Below, piece after piece: positions 21,700 through 33,520 of a stretch of DNA of 64,000 bases (the stretch's first letter is position 1; each line of letters starts with the position of its first letter). Source of the DNA: Loripinus fragilis (Eukaryota > Mollusca > Bivalvia > Lucinida > Lucinidae); NCBI GenBank assembly GCA_964019695.1, contig OZ026528.1, positions 52,172,495 to 52,236,494 on the forward strand, in the 5' to 3' direction. Position numbers and translations under genes: made by a program. A model generated the notes under the pieces. The model saw only the letters and a list, made by a program, of their open reading frames with translations, did no database searches and was not told where the DNA came from.

Positions 21700-22090
21700 A
21701 AGTAGCTGATGAAAGACAGAGCTTAGTGAGTAATTTATCATGCACTATTACTTATAATAGTATACCCTATCACAAATTTAGTGGCAGCAGAATTGCCACT
21801 GATCCTGTGGCCAGTTTCATCAAACAGATTGAGTCTTATGATGAGGGACAGAGCTTAGTGAGTAATTTATCCTGCACTCTTACTTATAATAGTATACCTT
21901 TCCACAAATTTAGTGGCAGCAGAATTGCCACTGATCCAGTTGGCCAGTTTCATCAAAAACAGACCGAGTCTAATGATGAGGGACAGAGCTTAGTGAATAA
22001 TTTATCCTGCACTATAACTTATAATAGTATACCTTATCACAAATTTAGTGGCAGCGGAATTGTCACTGATCCTGATTTAACATTTCAATT
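21700..22090 (+). repeat. Three ~132-bp tandem units that keep one reading frame open
   Basis: The unit contains GAGTAATTTATC, CTTATAATAGTATACC and GTGGCAGCAGAATTG. A 123-codon frame runs through with 44-45-residue repeats (NLSCTITYNSIPYHKFSGS). Between the first two units a 1-nt and a 2-nt insertion add up to 3, keeping the frame. No such frame exists in copy 2, which holds only part of a unit at about 46440-46510. There is no known domain, so I treat it as a repeat, not a gene. Confidence 0.6.
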
Positions 22091-22228
22091 GCTTTAAAGG
22101 TGTTTTATTCAATTGAAAGATCCAGATAACAGCAACATCAATAACAGGTAGAAATGTTAGGATTTATCACTGGAAAATGTTTTACCTCATATTGTTTTGG
22201 TTTGAAAATAAGTGTTAGTTTATATCAA
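22060..22228. repeat. Repeat Z, left half (copy 1)
   Basis: GCTTTAAAGGTGTTTTATT and TTTTACCTCATATTGTTTTG match 54600-54750 of copy 2. The right half resumes at about 25898 (CTCAACTGCCACTTTTTTA), so the sequence between is an insertion. Confidence 0.75.
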
Positions 22229-22229
22229 C

Positions 22230-25200
22230 AAGTAGCCCAATGGGCAACGATCGCTCACCATGGAGTCAGCATAATGTTTGGAGACACCATAATTTACGAT
22301 GCTCAAAGGCTGATAATTCTGAACTTGAAACAGTGACCAGGAATTAATTCAAAAACATAAGATATTATGCCGGTTCTAGTTATCTGCAAGTATTAAAACG
22401 ATCTGAATAAAAATTGCATTGGCAACCTGGTGAAAGTGTAGTTTTCAGATACTCAAGGGCAGCTACCTCCGTTGTCAGTTATGGGATCTGACTGAAATTC
22501 AAACTCATCCATACTTTTTATGTATGTCCTGGTAACCTACAGGGATGAAGAAAATCAAATGAAAAATGAAGGCGCTAGAGTGGTCACAACATTATATAGT
22601 TATATTTTAGATGCTCACGGGCAGCTAACTCTGTAGCTGGTGGATGGGTGTGGCGGATAATCAAACTCATTCATACTTTCATGGAAGTCCTTGTTACCTA
22701 CAAATGAGGAAGATCCATTCAAAAATGAAGGTGCTAGAGTGGTCACAACAAATCTCCCATTGTAAGCCTATGCATATTTTTTTATGATGCTCAACTCCAC
22801 AGTCTAAAGTTGGTTCTACTTTAAATTGAACTCATCCAAGCTTTTATGGTTGTCCTTGTTACTTGAAAGAATGAAGAAGATCCAATAAAAAAATGAAGGC
22901 GCTAGAGTGGTCACAACATTATCAATCAATTTTTAAGATGCTCAAGGGCAGCTAACTCCATAATAGGTGATGGGATCTTGACTGAATTCAAACTCATCCA
23001 AGCTTTTATAGTTGTTGTTCTTATCTGCAAGAATGAATATGATCCATTCAAAATTGAAAGCACTAGAGTGGTCACAGCGTTTTTCTCCCATTATTAGTCT
23101 ATGGGGATTTTTCCAGATGCTTAAGGGCAGCTAACTCATAAGTCCTTGGTCGGATCATTCAGATTTTCAAACATATCCAAGCTTTTATGAGTGTCCTTGT
23201 TAGATGAAAGAATTAAGAAGATCCAATTAAAAATGTGGACGCTAGAGCGTCGAGGGGAGATTAAGAAGATGCTCCAAAATAGGTGATGGGATCTTGACGA
23301 AATTCAAACTCATTCAAGCTTTAATAGTTGTCCTTATTGTATGCAAGAATGAAGAAGATCCATTCAAAATTGAAAGCACTAGAGTGGTAACAACGTTCCT
23401 CCCATTAAAGTCTATAGGGATTTTTCCAAACGCTCAAGGGCAGGTAACTCGTAAGTCCCTGGTCGGATACTGCTGATTTTCGAACCCATCCAAGATATTA
23501 TGGGTTTACTTGTTGCCTGCAAGAATGAAGAAGATTCAATCAAATATGAATGAGCTAGAGTGGTCACAACATTATTCATTAATTTTTCTGAGCCTCAAGG
23601 GCAGCTAACTCCAAAGTCAGTAATGGAATCTTGTCGAAATTCAAACTCATCCAAGCTTAAATAGTTGTCCTTATTGTGTGCAAGAATGAGGAAGATCCAT
23701 TTTAAATTGAAAACACTAGAGTGGTCACAACATTTCTCCCATTATAAGTCTATGGGGATTTTTCCAAACGCTCAAGGGCAGGTAACTCATAAGTCCCTGG
23801 TCCGATCCTGCTGAATTTCAAACACATCCGAGATATCATGGGTTAACTTGTTGCCTGCAAGAATGAAGAAGATCCAATCAAAAATGAAAAAGCTACAGTG
23901 GTCACAACATTATTCATTTAATTTTCTGACGCTCAAAGGCAGCTAACTCCGAAGTCAGTAATGGAATCTTGCCCTTATTCAAACTCATCATAGCTTAAAT
24001 AGTTGTCCTTATTGTATGCAAGAATGAGGAAGATTCATTAAAAATTGAGAGCACTAGAGTGGTCATAACATTTCTCCCATTATAAGTCTATGGGGATTTT
24101 TCCAAACGCTCAAGGGCAGGTAACTCATAAGTCCCTGGTCGGATCTTGCCGAATTTCGAACCCATCCAAGATATTATGGGTTTACTTGTTGCCTGCAAGA
24201 ATGAAGTGGATCCAATCAAAAATGAAAAAGCTACAGTGGTCACAACATTATTCATTTATTTTTCTGACGCTCAAAGGCAGCTAACTCCGAAGTCAGTAAT
24301 GGAATCCTGCCCTAATTCAAACTCATCATAGCCTAAGAAGTTGTCCTTATTTTATGCAAGAATGAGTAAGATTCATTCAAAATTGAAAGCACTAGAGTGG
24401 TCACAACATTTCTCCCATTATAAGTCTATGGGGATTTTTCCAAACGCTCAAGGGCTGGTAACTCATAAGTCCCTGGTCGGATACTGCTGAATTTCGAACC
24501 CATCAAAGATATTATGGGTTCACTTGTTGCCTGCAAGAATGAAGTGGATCCAATCAAAAATTAAAAAGCTACAGTGGTCACAACATTATTCATTTATTTT
24601 TCTGACGCTCAAAGGCAGCTAACTCCGAAGTCAGTAATGGAATCTTGCACTTATTCAAACTCATCATAGCTTAAATAGTTGTCCTTATTGTATGCAAGAA
24701 TGAAGAAGATTCATTCAAAATTGAAAGCACTAGAGTGGTCACAACATTTCTCCCATTATAAGTCTATGGGGATTTTTCCAAACGCTCAAGGGCAGGTAAC
24801 TCATAAGTCCCTGGTCCGATCCTGCTGAATTTCAAACACATCCGAGATATCATGAGTTAACTTGTTGCCTGCAAGAATGAAGAAGATCCAATCAAAAATG
24901 AAGGAGCTACAGTGGTCACAACATTATTTGTTTATTTTTCTGACGCTCAAAGGCAGCTATCTCCGAAGTCAGTAATGGAATCTTGCCCTAATTCAAACTC
25001 ATCATAGCTTAAATAGTTGTCCTTATTGTATGCAAGAATGAGGAAGATTCATTTAAAATTGAAAGCACTAGAGTGGTCACAACATTTCTCCCATTATAAG
25101 TCTATGGGGATTTTTCCAAACGCTCAAGGGCAGGTAACTCATAAGTCCCTGGTCCGATACTGCTGAAGTTCGAACCCATCCAAGAAATTATGGGTTTACT

Positions 25201-25898
25201 TGTTGCCTGCAAGAATGAAGTGGATCCAATCAAAAATGAAGGAGCTAGAGTGGTCACAACAATATTCATTAATTTTTCTGACGCTCAAGGGCAGCTAACT
25301 CCGAAGTCAGTAATGGAATCCTGCCGAAATTCAAACTCATTCGAGCTTTTATGGTTGGTCTTGTTATCTACAAGAATGGAGAAGATCCATCCAAAAATAA
25401 AGGTACTAGAGTGGTCACAACATTTCTCCCATTGTAAGTCTATGGGGATTTTTCCAGACGCTCAAGGGCAGCTAACTCATGAGTCCCTGGTCGGATCTTG
25501 CCGAATTTCGAACCCATTCGAGATTGTATGGTTGTCCTTGTTACATGCAAGAATAAAGAAGAACAAATCAAAAATGAAGGAGCTAGAGTGGTCACAAGAT
25601 TTTCCCCATTATAACCCTATGGGAGCTATCTGTTGCCATGGAAACCAGAGTTCTGATCCGACCTTACCCAAAACCTAATGCAATCAATTCCCCCAGCCCA
25701 AATATGCTCTTGATAAAATTTGATTATAATTGGCCAGCTGGTTTCAGAGATATTCATGTTTGAAAGTGTTGACGCATGGGCGCACGCACGCACGGACGGA
25801 CGCACGCACGGACGGACGCACGCACGGACGGACGGACGCTGGCTCGAGTCACATACTATAAGCTCACCGTGAGCCTTCATCTCTGGTGAGCTAAAAAT
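22230..25898. mobile_element. 3.7-kb Helitron/pearl-like element with a 169/338-bp satellite core
   Basis: It starts near GTAGCCCAATGGGCAACGAT and CGCTCACCATGG, and ends with AGCTCACCGTGAGCC and CTGGTGAGCTAA. The uninterrupted site survives at about 54750, so the limits are real to within a few bases; I see no clear target duplication, as expected for Helitron-type insertion. The core (22440-25600) is a tandem array of ~169-bp units. TCTCCCATTATAAGTCTATG recurs every 338 bp (23397, 23735, 24073, 24411, 24749, 25087, 25425), i.e. dimers of two unit types. Then come a unique stretch and a GGACGCACGCAC microsatellite (25780-25845). Open frames across it are array shadows. Confidence 0.8.
25780..25845. 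repeat. GGAC/GCAC microsatellite
   Basis: Tandem GCACGCACGGACGGAC units just before the terminal hairpin of the 3.7-kb element. Confidence 0.9.
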
Positions 25899-25973
25899 AG
25901 TAGCAGCTCAACTGCCACTTTTTTAAGTGTTAACCTACACATAATTTACAGTGCAGGTGATCTGGACTTATAT

Positions 25974-26206
25974 TAGAGCCACCACATGAGATTTCCAACA
26001 ATGTGGTATGTGCGACCAGCAAAGGCTCAGAACAGCCTGCGCATATGCGCACTCTGATTAGAGCCTTTGCAAGTCGCTGTAATATTCTATGAATATTAGC
26101 TACTGACTGAACATCATTTTGAAAAAGGAGGCTACACAGGCTGGTCTGAGTATATACTTGTCTAAATGCCACATTGCTGGAAATTCACATGTCGCGGCTC
26201 AGTAAT
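25974..26206 (+). mobile_element. Element M1 (MITE), copy 1 of the duplicated pair
   Basis: The ends are GAGCCACCACATGAGATTTC and the complement of GAGCCGCGACATGTGAATTT, with TGCGCATATGCGCACTCTGA inside. The flanks match those at 54825-55030 on both sides (TTTACAGTGCAGGTGAT left, TTATTTGCTGAAGAAA right), so one insertion was later duplicated. Confidence 0.85.
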
Positions 26207-26282
26207 TATTTGCTGAAGAAAACAGACCAGTATTTCCTTCGGTGGTATGTTTAGGACATTCATTTAGAAATAGATATTACGT

Positions 26283-26760
26283 GTGCACAATTTAATAACA
26301 TGTGCAGACGAAATAATAATCCGTGCAAATGGAATAATAATCCTTGCAAACGGAATAATAATTAGTGCAAATGGAATAATAACCCATGCAAACAGAATAC
26401 TATTTCGTGCAAACGGAATAATATTCCATGCAAACGGAATAATAATCCATGCAAACGAAATAATAATTAGTACAAACGGAATAATAATCCATGCAAACAG
26501 AATAAAAATCCATGCAAACGGAATAATAATTCGTGCAAACGGAATATTAATCCATGCAAACGAAATAAAAATTCATGCAAACGGAATAATAATCCATGCG
26601 CACGGAATAACAATTCGTGCAAATGGACTATTATTCCGTGCACTCAAAATAAGATTCCGAGCTCACGGAATAATAATTTGTGCACACGAATTATTAATCC
26701 GTTAAAACGAAATAGAAATCTAAGAGCTCAATTTAATAATCTATGAGCTCGAAAATTATA
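26283..26760 (+). repeat. 21-bp quasi-palindromic tandem array, left
   Basis: About 20 units of CGTGCAAACGGAATAATAAT type, 21 bp each, so one frame stays open for 140 codons and reads as a 7-residue repeat (HANGIII, RANGIII). The unit is nearly palindromic in its CCGTGC/GCACGG half. A peptide made of this unit matches no domain known to me, and there is no flanking gene structure, so I read it as a satellite. A related array lies at 28281-28680. Confidence 0.85.
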
Positions 26761-28280
26761 ATCTGTGAATAAGGGTTATTATTCTATGTGCACGAATAGA
26801 ACAAAAGTTCTGCAAGTTGGATTTCAAATCTGTTATAGCTCATCTGAGTATAGTGCTCAAAGATAGCTACTGGGATCAGTCAATGTCTGTAGTTCATCGA
26901 GTATTTCGTCAACAGATTGAAATTACAACTCCTCAGTATTCACGGGAATGTTCCCTTTACAAAAGTAAACCTAATCCGTCAAAATATGACACGTTTTCCC
27001 TAGTGAACATTTATAGGAAATTTTAACATACCCACTGGAACCAATCGTCAGAATTGAATAAAATTTGGCAGGGATATTTCCTCGATGACCCACTACAAAA
27101 CAGATAAAACAAACTTGGTCCCCCAAAACATGACAGCCAGGGGCGTGACCTTTGGCAGATAAGGAAACTGTTGGAATCTTCTCTAAATCCGCTCATCATT
27201 TGATAGAAATGGTGACAACCTTCCACAATAAAAGCTATAACGAATTTGATCCGTTGTAAAACTTGGCAACTTTTGTACCCGAATATAAGAGATGCTAAGC
27301 CTTTGTATATCCTTTGTTTATCAGAAACCCCTAATTGGGTACTTTATCGAACAGGGAAGACCCAGATGAAATGCCACACGATGTGTCATTTCATCCGGGT
27401 CTGCACTGTTTGCTATGATAAAATCCATATTTAGAGAAAGGAAAGAAATTATTTCGGACAAATTATAAGATACACTGCAAAAAATAAGTGTAACCTTACA
27501 CCAATTTGATGGCAGCTTAACTTTCCACGATATCGGTGTTACCCTTCAACGGCTTTAAAAATATGTTCTGTTTGATTGTATTGATCCGGAGAATAACTAC
27601 AACAATAACAAGTAGAAATGTTGGACTAAAGAAGTTTAGTAGGAAATCAAGTGCCACCTCTTTTGATATTAATTTATACGTATTTGTATAGTGTGTGACC
27701 AGGGGGCGTTGTTTATTACGGCTAAGGAAACTTGAAAACAATCTCCTCTGTAATGGTTGAATACCTGTGTGGATGGTGCACTTAAAACTCAAATATGAAT
27801 GCTTACAATTCAGAGCGAAACAAAAACTATAGAAAAACCGAACACACCTAATATAAACGATAAATCTTATCGCCAACAGCAAGTCAAAAGAGCTCATTGC
27901 AGTCGAAGTTGACAGTGGCGGATCCGCGATATTCAAAGCCTAAGCATTAAACTGGGCAATGCCGTGCAGCATCGTATATCAACTCCTGATCTTTGTCTTC
28001 TTCCCTACATTGTCCGACTGGACTCTTGCAGGTCGTCATATAGCTCAAACCAATCAAATTGTTGATTAGATATCAAAGTCGTTTGGGCAGAACCTTTGAC
28101 CAAAACAGTATAAACAAATGTGATCTGTCGAAATTGAATACTTGTATGTCAACAGGGGGCTTTGTCAGTTTCCAACAGATACATATTTATACAAGAAGGC
28201 ATAAACTCAGGTGAGCGATACATGGTCGTTTGACTTTTTGGTTATTTAATCAGAAGAATACACCAATCAATTCACGTTGA
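26761..28280. other. 1.5 kb between two 21-bp arrays; includes a Z' remnant
   Basis: The piece at about 27480-27660 (ACAACAATAACAAGTAGAAA) matches Z' of copy 2 (55400-55850). A 139-codon minus-strand frame (27517-27936) overlaps that repeat and has hydrophobic stretches only. GGTGAGCGATACATGG-type sequence at 28210 resembles the start of the array elements in reverse. No gene is supported. Confidence 0.45.
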
Positions 28281-28690
28281 TTGTTTTATTGTGCGCTCAA
28301 ACAATTATATTGTGAAAACGGATTATTATCTCGTGCTAACGGTTTATTCTATCGAGCGCATGGATTCTTATTCCGTTTGAACGAATTATCAAATCGAGCG
28401 CTCAGATTATTTTTTCGTGCGCACGGAATATTATATCGTGCAAACAGATTATTATTTCGTGTGCACGGATATTTATATCGTGCAAACGGATTATAATTTT
28501 GTGCGCACAGATTATTATATCGTGCCCATGGATTATTATTCCGTGTATTAAATTGTGTGCACAGGTAAGTAAATTATGCGAACGGTTTATTTAATCGTTA
28601 GCATGGAATGCTATTTCGTACGCATAGAGTATTATTCCGTTCAAACAGCTTATTAAATCGTCCCCTCGGAATATATTTTCTGAAATGAAA
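28281..28690. repeat. 21-bp quasi-palindromic tandem array, right
   Basis: Units such as CGTGCAAACGGATTATTATT, about 18 copies, 21 bp each. Compared with the left array the AT half is in the opposite sense (ATTATTAT versus AATAATAAT), while GCAAACGG reads the same way. It is more diverged than the left array. Confidence 0.8.
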
Positions 28691-29290
28691 ATATTGAATG
28701 TCCTAAAGGTACCATCGTAATTTCCTGATAGGACTATCTATGTTATATCCTAGCATGGACTTTTTCACACTCATTCTTAACAAAAAATGTGATTGTATCG
28801 ATTCCTGATCTTTGCACCATTACTTACTTTTATAAACAATTTTATATCCTAGTAATATGGAATACTGTAAGTATAGCATTTTACGGTAATACATAGACTG
28901 ATTTTGGCAGAATTGTCAAGGTAGGCAATACAACTCTCATTAGGCTTGTAACAGATGATAAATGGGTAGGATCTCAAACGCTACACGAAAGAGTGCATCA
29001 ACGCATATTTACGTTAAGTACCAAACGGCAACCTCGACTGAATTCATTGTGAGTGAGGTTCGTGTATAGTGTAATAGATTCATGTAGAATTGTGTGGCTG
29101 CAAACTGAGAAATGAACTGAGAGCGAGGTTTGTGTCCTTGAACAGATTCTGTGACTGTGAACTAAGTGACACGGAACCACTGGGTGTAAACGGGTCTTGC
29201 CCAAGGACACAATGCAGTGTCTCCAATAAGGCTCAAGCTAGCGACGCCTAGATCTCCGAGTCTACTATAATTGAGCTTCCGCACTTAAGG
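28690..29290. repeat. Segmental-duplication block with minus-strand SINE head
   Basis: TCCTAGCATGGACTTTTTCA and the next 550 bp match 56230-56735. The right end (29160-29280) is a minus-strand SINE piece with GGACACAATGCAGTGTCTCC and GACGCCTAGATCTCC. It is present in both copies, so it is older than the duplication. Confidence 0.75.
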
Positions 29291-29340
29291 AGCACAGTGG
29301 CTATAAGGTAGAGTGGTCTAGGGGCCAAATCTCAAATTTT
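29291..29340 (+). mobile_element. SINE head fragment
   Basis: AAGGAGCACAGTGGCTATAA and GTAGAGTGGTCTAGG form a box A-like head, broken off after about 50 bp. The equivalent place in copy 2 (56732) carries a full SINE head and body. Confidence 0.55.
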
Positions 29341-30170
29341 GCCCAGGAAGAAAAACTTGGTTATTTTCAGTCAGGGACATGTCTTGGGGCCTTAGAAACC
29401 CATGTTTTACTAAGTTTTCTGAGGTCAATTTTCTGTAAATGGCCTGTCATCAACGTTATCCCACTAACATAGAAAATAAAAGTATACAAAGTACAAGACT
29501 AATAGGATATTATAAAAAAAGTGTCAATGACATTATTTGAACTTTAATTGTTTGTTCTTGTCAAAAATATCAATTCCACTCATCTGTGAAATATCTTTTG
29601 CTCAACAGCGTGACGTATGTGACATTTTATACGAAATTGCAGAAAATGACTTTACAGATTGCATATAATAATAAACCATGTTCCCCAACCCCAGGAAGAA
29701 AAGCTAGGAGACATGTCTTGGGGCCTTAGAAACCCATGTTTTTCAAAAAATTTCTTTGGTCAGGCGTCTGTAAATGGCATGTAATCAATGTTACCCTAAT
29801 AACATTGAAAATACCAACAAAAAGAGAAGACTAATAGGATATTTTCCAATAGTATTAATGAAATTATTTGAGCTTTACATGTTTGAGCTGGACATAAACA
29901 CCAGATTCGAGACACATATGAAACAAAGTTATGTTTTAAAGCGTAAATTCATTGTATTTCGCTGACAGTATGTAGACATGTTCAACTTCAATTGCAAGAG
30001 AGTTGGTTAATTCTAAGACGGACCAGCCTAAATCTCTCATTGGTTGGCCTCACTGCGGCTTAATTACTTAATGGTTGCTTTACTTGTCTGGCCACATTCT
30101 ATGTTTCACCCAGGTATCCAATGACATTAGATTTATCTTCATGTTGATACACGGAGTAAGTAAGAACATT
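29341..30170. repeat. Two diverged ~360-bp tandem copies
   Basis: GGACATGTCTTGGGGCCTTA followed by GAAACCCATGTTTT occurs at about 29377 and again at about 29707, each followed by TGTAAATGGC and GACTAATAGGATATT. The block is absent from copy 2 of the duplication. No gene was seen. Confidence 0.65.
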
Positions 30171-30690
30171 TCCTATGTTCAAACAAAACGAATTATCTGC
30201 TTAGCTTTTGTTTTCATAGCAGGTATTTTATACTAAAAAAGTAACTGTGCGACTGATAGCTGCGACAAAACACTGCCTACCTAAATTTTATGACTATCAA
30301 TTATTTTATTACTTATTGTTTACTGTTAATCGACCTTAAACAGCAAATATGAACAAACTTTAGTCTACTTTTATTCTCCTATTACTTAAAGGAGTGATTT
30401 ATCTCCCTTGAACACATTTTAAAAGGCAAATCTATGAGTGCTCAATGCATTCTACATTACCTGAGGTTTGTCACTATACTCGCTGACTGTCTATTTACTC
30501 ATAAATCAAATATTTGGTATCTTCCTGGTTGGAACATACTTTACGATAAACTTTCGATTTCCTACAACTACGTATTGGAGGAGTCACGACTTTCAAGTCT
30601 AGTATATGGGTGGCCCACAGTGGAGAAAAATACTGTGATTTTCATTTTACCAAACAAAATGCACTGATAAATAATTTAAATAAACAGTCT
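30171..30690. repeat. Last matching block of segmental duplication copy 1
   Basis: GCAGGTATTTTATACT, ACTGATAGCTGCGACAAAA and GATTTATCTCCCTTGAACA match 56985-57160. A 77-codon frame at 30434-30667 is not preserved in the other copy. Confidence 0.65.
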
Positions 30691-31035
30691 GTGCCTTGCT
30701 GAAATGACGCCTTCCATGACATATTGTATGGGTCCTCGTGTTTGCTAATGTCCTATTTAAGAGACGCTTTGTACAAATGTTAAAAAAGTCGTCCAAACAT
30801 GATCAAAGGAAATGTATAAACATATTATACAATAAAAAGTCCAAATTGGTGAAATTCGAGCTTGCACATAATGGAAAAAAGAATTGAGTTTTGGTGGCAG
30901 CGTCTCTTCTTACTGAGCTATCATGCATGCTGACAACAATGGTTATTTTACAAAATAACCAGATCTGATTTCTGACTTTGCTGTCCAAATGTTTTGATTT
31001 CAATGTTTACAAACAAACATTTAATGTAAGCATAG

Positions 31036-32330
31036 CCATTAGGGACCACTCATTACTTAGGTGCCAGGGAGGCGGCTAAAAGAAGGGTGGGTCATGTGAA
31101 TGTGGCTAGTAGGGGGGAGGTGGCCATTAACTTTGACTTCCCAGCAGAAGGGGTCATGTTTAAATTGTTTTAATAAAATCATTAAAAAAAATTCCTCGCT
31201 CGCTTCGCTCGCTCGTGTTTATTCATTAATCTCTTATATTAAGTTAGGAAGGCCAATAAATTTCTCAGCTTTTATTTTTGCAAGCGCAAAAGTAATTCTA
31301 TTTTGGTGTTTTTATTGTTATAATCATGCTGATTTTGATAGAAAATTGATTAATCAGGCTTTCAGATATGTCCTATTTTTCCCCTATTTTTTCTTGACTT
31401 TCTTCTTTTTCCTTCTGTTTCTGATCCCTACTTTTTCGCTCTAAAATGATATTTACACGATATAAATTCAGAATTTTTTCCTCAATCGCTTCGCTCGCTC
31501 AAATCTTAGAGAGTAACTATTATTTTTTTTCCACAGAGCAGACAGTTGAAAAAAAAATCTGTTTTGCTAGAAGTATTGTCACAGCTATTATCCTGCTTGA
31601 ATATTGAGTATTAAATTTCTTATTTAATGTTTTTCAAGCAACTTATTGTAATGATCTTGTACTTGAAAAGCTCTACTATCACTGCTTTTTTCCACAAATA
31701 ATTCCTGCTTTTAATTATCACTACTTTTGTACTTTTTTGTGTAAGGGAGCTTGATACCATTATTAATTACTCTATTTTAAGAATTCTGTATGTGAAGAAG
31801 CCCTTCTATCCCTTCTGTTTTACACCCAAAATCACTCCTTTATCGCTCATGATTTTTTTGTCGTCAAAACTTTTATCCCAATACTCTTTCCCTACTTTTT
31901 GTAGAAAGGCACTTGAAAGCCTATTACCTGCAGCTTGATACTGGTTCAACTCAGGAAGGCCCATCTAGACATAACTGAAAAATTGTTGACTGGAAATTAA
32001 GGAAATAATAGAAACAAAATAGTCTCGAATATAAAATATTCCTTATATTTCATTGGTGGTCAAAACTTGTCAAGATTTAGAATTGAAGCTCAGATACTCA
32101 TGCAGGCCAATAAATGAATAAAAGTACCATAGCACCATACATATGACTTACAGGATATTGCATTTTGACAATATGATATAAAATGGGGGGGGGGTGTCAG
32201 GTTATATTCTATGTGGTTTCCAGGGGGGGGGGGGTCATTGGATTTTTGTTTTGGAGGGGGGTCATCTAAATTTGGATGGATCAAAATTTCAGCCGCCCCT
32301 CCCCCTGACACTTAAATAAGCGGTCCTTAA
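31036..32330. mobile_element. ~1.3-kb element with inverted ends
   Basis: The left end (GGGACCACTCATTACTTAGG and GTGCCAGGGAGGCGGCT) and the complement of the right end (AGGACCGCTTATTTAAGTG and GTCAGGGGGAGGGGCGGCT) are imperfect inverted repeats of about 40 bp. CGCTCGCTTCGCTCGCTCG occurs inside at about 31198 and a diverged form at about 31484. G runs lie at 32184 and 32223. A hydrophobic 114-codon frame at 31100-31444 is a by-product of T-rich sequence. No transposase was seen. Confidence 0.6.
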
Positions 32331-32697
32331 AGCTTGGGAGAACTATAGTTTACATACCTACTTGCAAATTCGAATAAACGTTTTCCGTTTGCTAATAAGA
32401 GGGCTACGTCTTCACCACATGTACGCCAAAATCAGTCGCACCATAACACAGTGACTATCTTTTTTTTTCATATAACTTAGAGTTCTCCAGTGTTTATCAA
32501 AACTGTTCCTTGTGTATATTTGACCCTGTCTAAAAAGATAGACGCGCAATCACATGACATTTATCGCATGACCCAATAATGATAAAGGCCACGTAATCTA
32601 TTGCAAGTAGTATTTCACCTAGAAAAAAATCTCTATTATCCAACTGTTTGTTTGTTTGTTTAGACCAACATTAAAACATCTCAAAATTCTTCCCAAA
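32331..32697. other. Intergenic, no recognised feature
   Basis: AT-rich with short T runs; nothing stands out. Confidence 0.45.
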
Positions 32698-33050
32698 AAG
32701 CGTGGTAGCTCAGTGGCTAGGAACTTGCCTCTGGTGCTAGAGGTCCCAGGTTCGATCCCCGTTCGTGGCGAGGAAACTTTCGGTGTCCAAACACGCATTC
32801 TCTAGTGTCATTTGCAGGGATGACGCTAGATAAGTGCATCGTCCTTCGGATCGGGACGTTAACTGGATGTCCCCTGTGCATGGAAAGTCACCCCATGTGC
32901 AGGTTAAAGAACCCTACGGTAATTTATATATGGTTACTTGTAGGCTTTCATCCTGCAACCCGGAGTGTAGAAAGTACACCTGCCGATAATACTCGCAAGA
33001 GGGTCCAGCAGTATATAGAGAACCCCTCACCCTCACCACCGTCAACATAG
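32698..33050 (+). mobile_element. tRNA-derived SINE with well-kept promoter boxes
   Basis: The head GCGTGGTAGCTCAGTGGCTA holds box A TAGCTCAGTGGCTAGG; box B is CAGGTTCGATCCCC. The body has CCTTCGGATCGGGACGTTAA and CAGGTTAAAGAACCC, a central domain seen in many invertebrate SINEs (recalled, not searched). It is the best preserved tRNA-like head in the window. It is not a true tRNA gene, because the head runs straight into the SINE body. Confidence 0.8.
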
Positions 33051-33259
33051 TTAGGATATCTATTGATTTATTAAGCTTATAAATGTTGCTCGTTATAAAG
33101 CCATGAGTTTGGAACTGGGGTTTAGGTACGGTACAAGTGTGCAGCCCGACGCCCTCCTTCAGTTTTCAGCTTTGAAAATATTTCACAACCCGCTTTTTTT
33201 TAGTTTCAAGAGGGTGCAGGTCTCATTGGTGCCGCATACCATAGTAACGGAACACCCAT

Positions 33260-33420
33260 GGATAAAGTAAGTAAGGGTGCAAAGATCATGAATCGATACA
33301 ATCAAGTACCACACCTGACCAAGGATACCAATGGGAAAGTGACAAACTTACAAAGAGACACCACAAACTAGAGCCAAGAGGCCAGCCCTTTCCCAGTAGG
33401 TGACCGCATTCCAAGAGACC
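33260..33420. repeat. Dispersed repeat R, copy 2
   Basis: GTAAGTAAGGGTGCAAAGAT, CACCTGACCAAGGATACCA and GAGGCCAGCCCTTTCCCA match the copies at 9460-9680 and 35725-35960. Confidence 0.6.
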
Positions 33421-33520
33421 TTTTTGAAATTTATAAATTTCTTTATCCATTGTAAATTTAGTGCAAGTTCTTATGCTAAAATTTCTAGCTTTGTGTCCTT
33501 TTGTCCTGTTTCAGCGGGTT

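Larger units (their letters stand above)
9775..30690. repeat. Large segmental duplication, copy 1
   Basis: Landmarks in order: one 94-bp unit (9775-9870), a ~131-bp repeat block, the TRIM-like gene, its right flank to 13587, then (after a 7.17-kb insertion) the ~95-bp array at 21000-21690. These are followed by repeat Z (22060-22228 and 25898-25970), element M1 (25974-26206), repeat Z' (about 27480-27660) and a block at 28690-30690. The same landmarks occur in the same order and orientation at 42.1-57.4 kb. The copies differ by many insertions, so the overall size is not conserved. Confidence 0.75.

Noticed and set aside
23294..25678. Several frames including one of 162 codons
   Set aside because: All are by-products of the 169/338-bp satellite.
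27517..27936. 139-codon minus-strand frame with hydrophobic stretches
   Set aside because: Overlaps repeat Z', whose other copies do not keep it; hydrophobicity follows from T-rich sequence.
31100..31444. 114-codon plus-strand frame rich in Phe and Leu
   Set aside because: Produced by T-rich DNA inside a TIR element; no start context or domain.
32698..32775. Possible genuine tRNA gene with good A and B boxes
   Set aside because: The head continues straight into a SINE body (GGGACGTTAA, GTTAAAGAACCC) and I could not see a proper acceptor stem closing.
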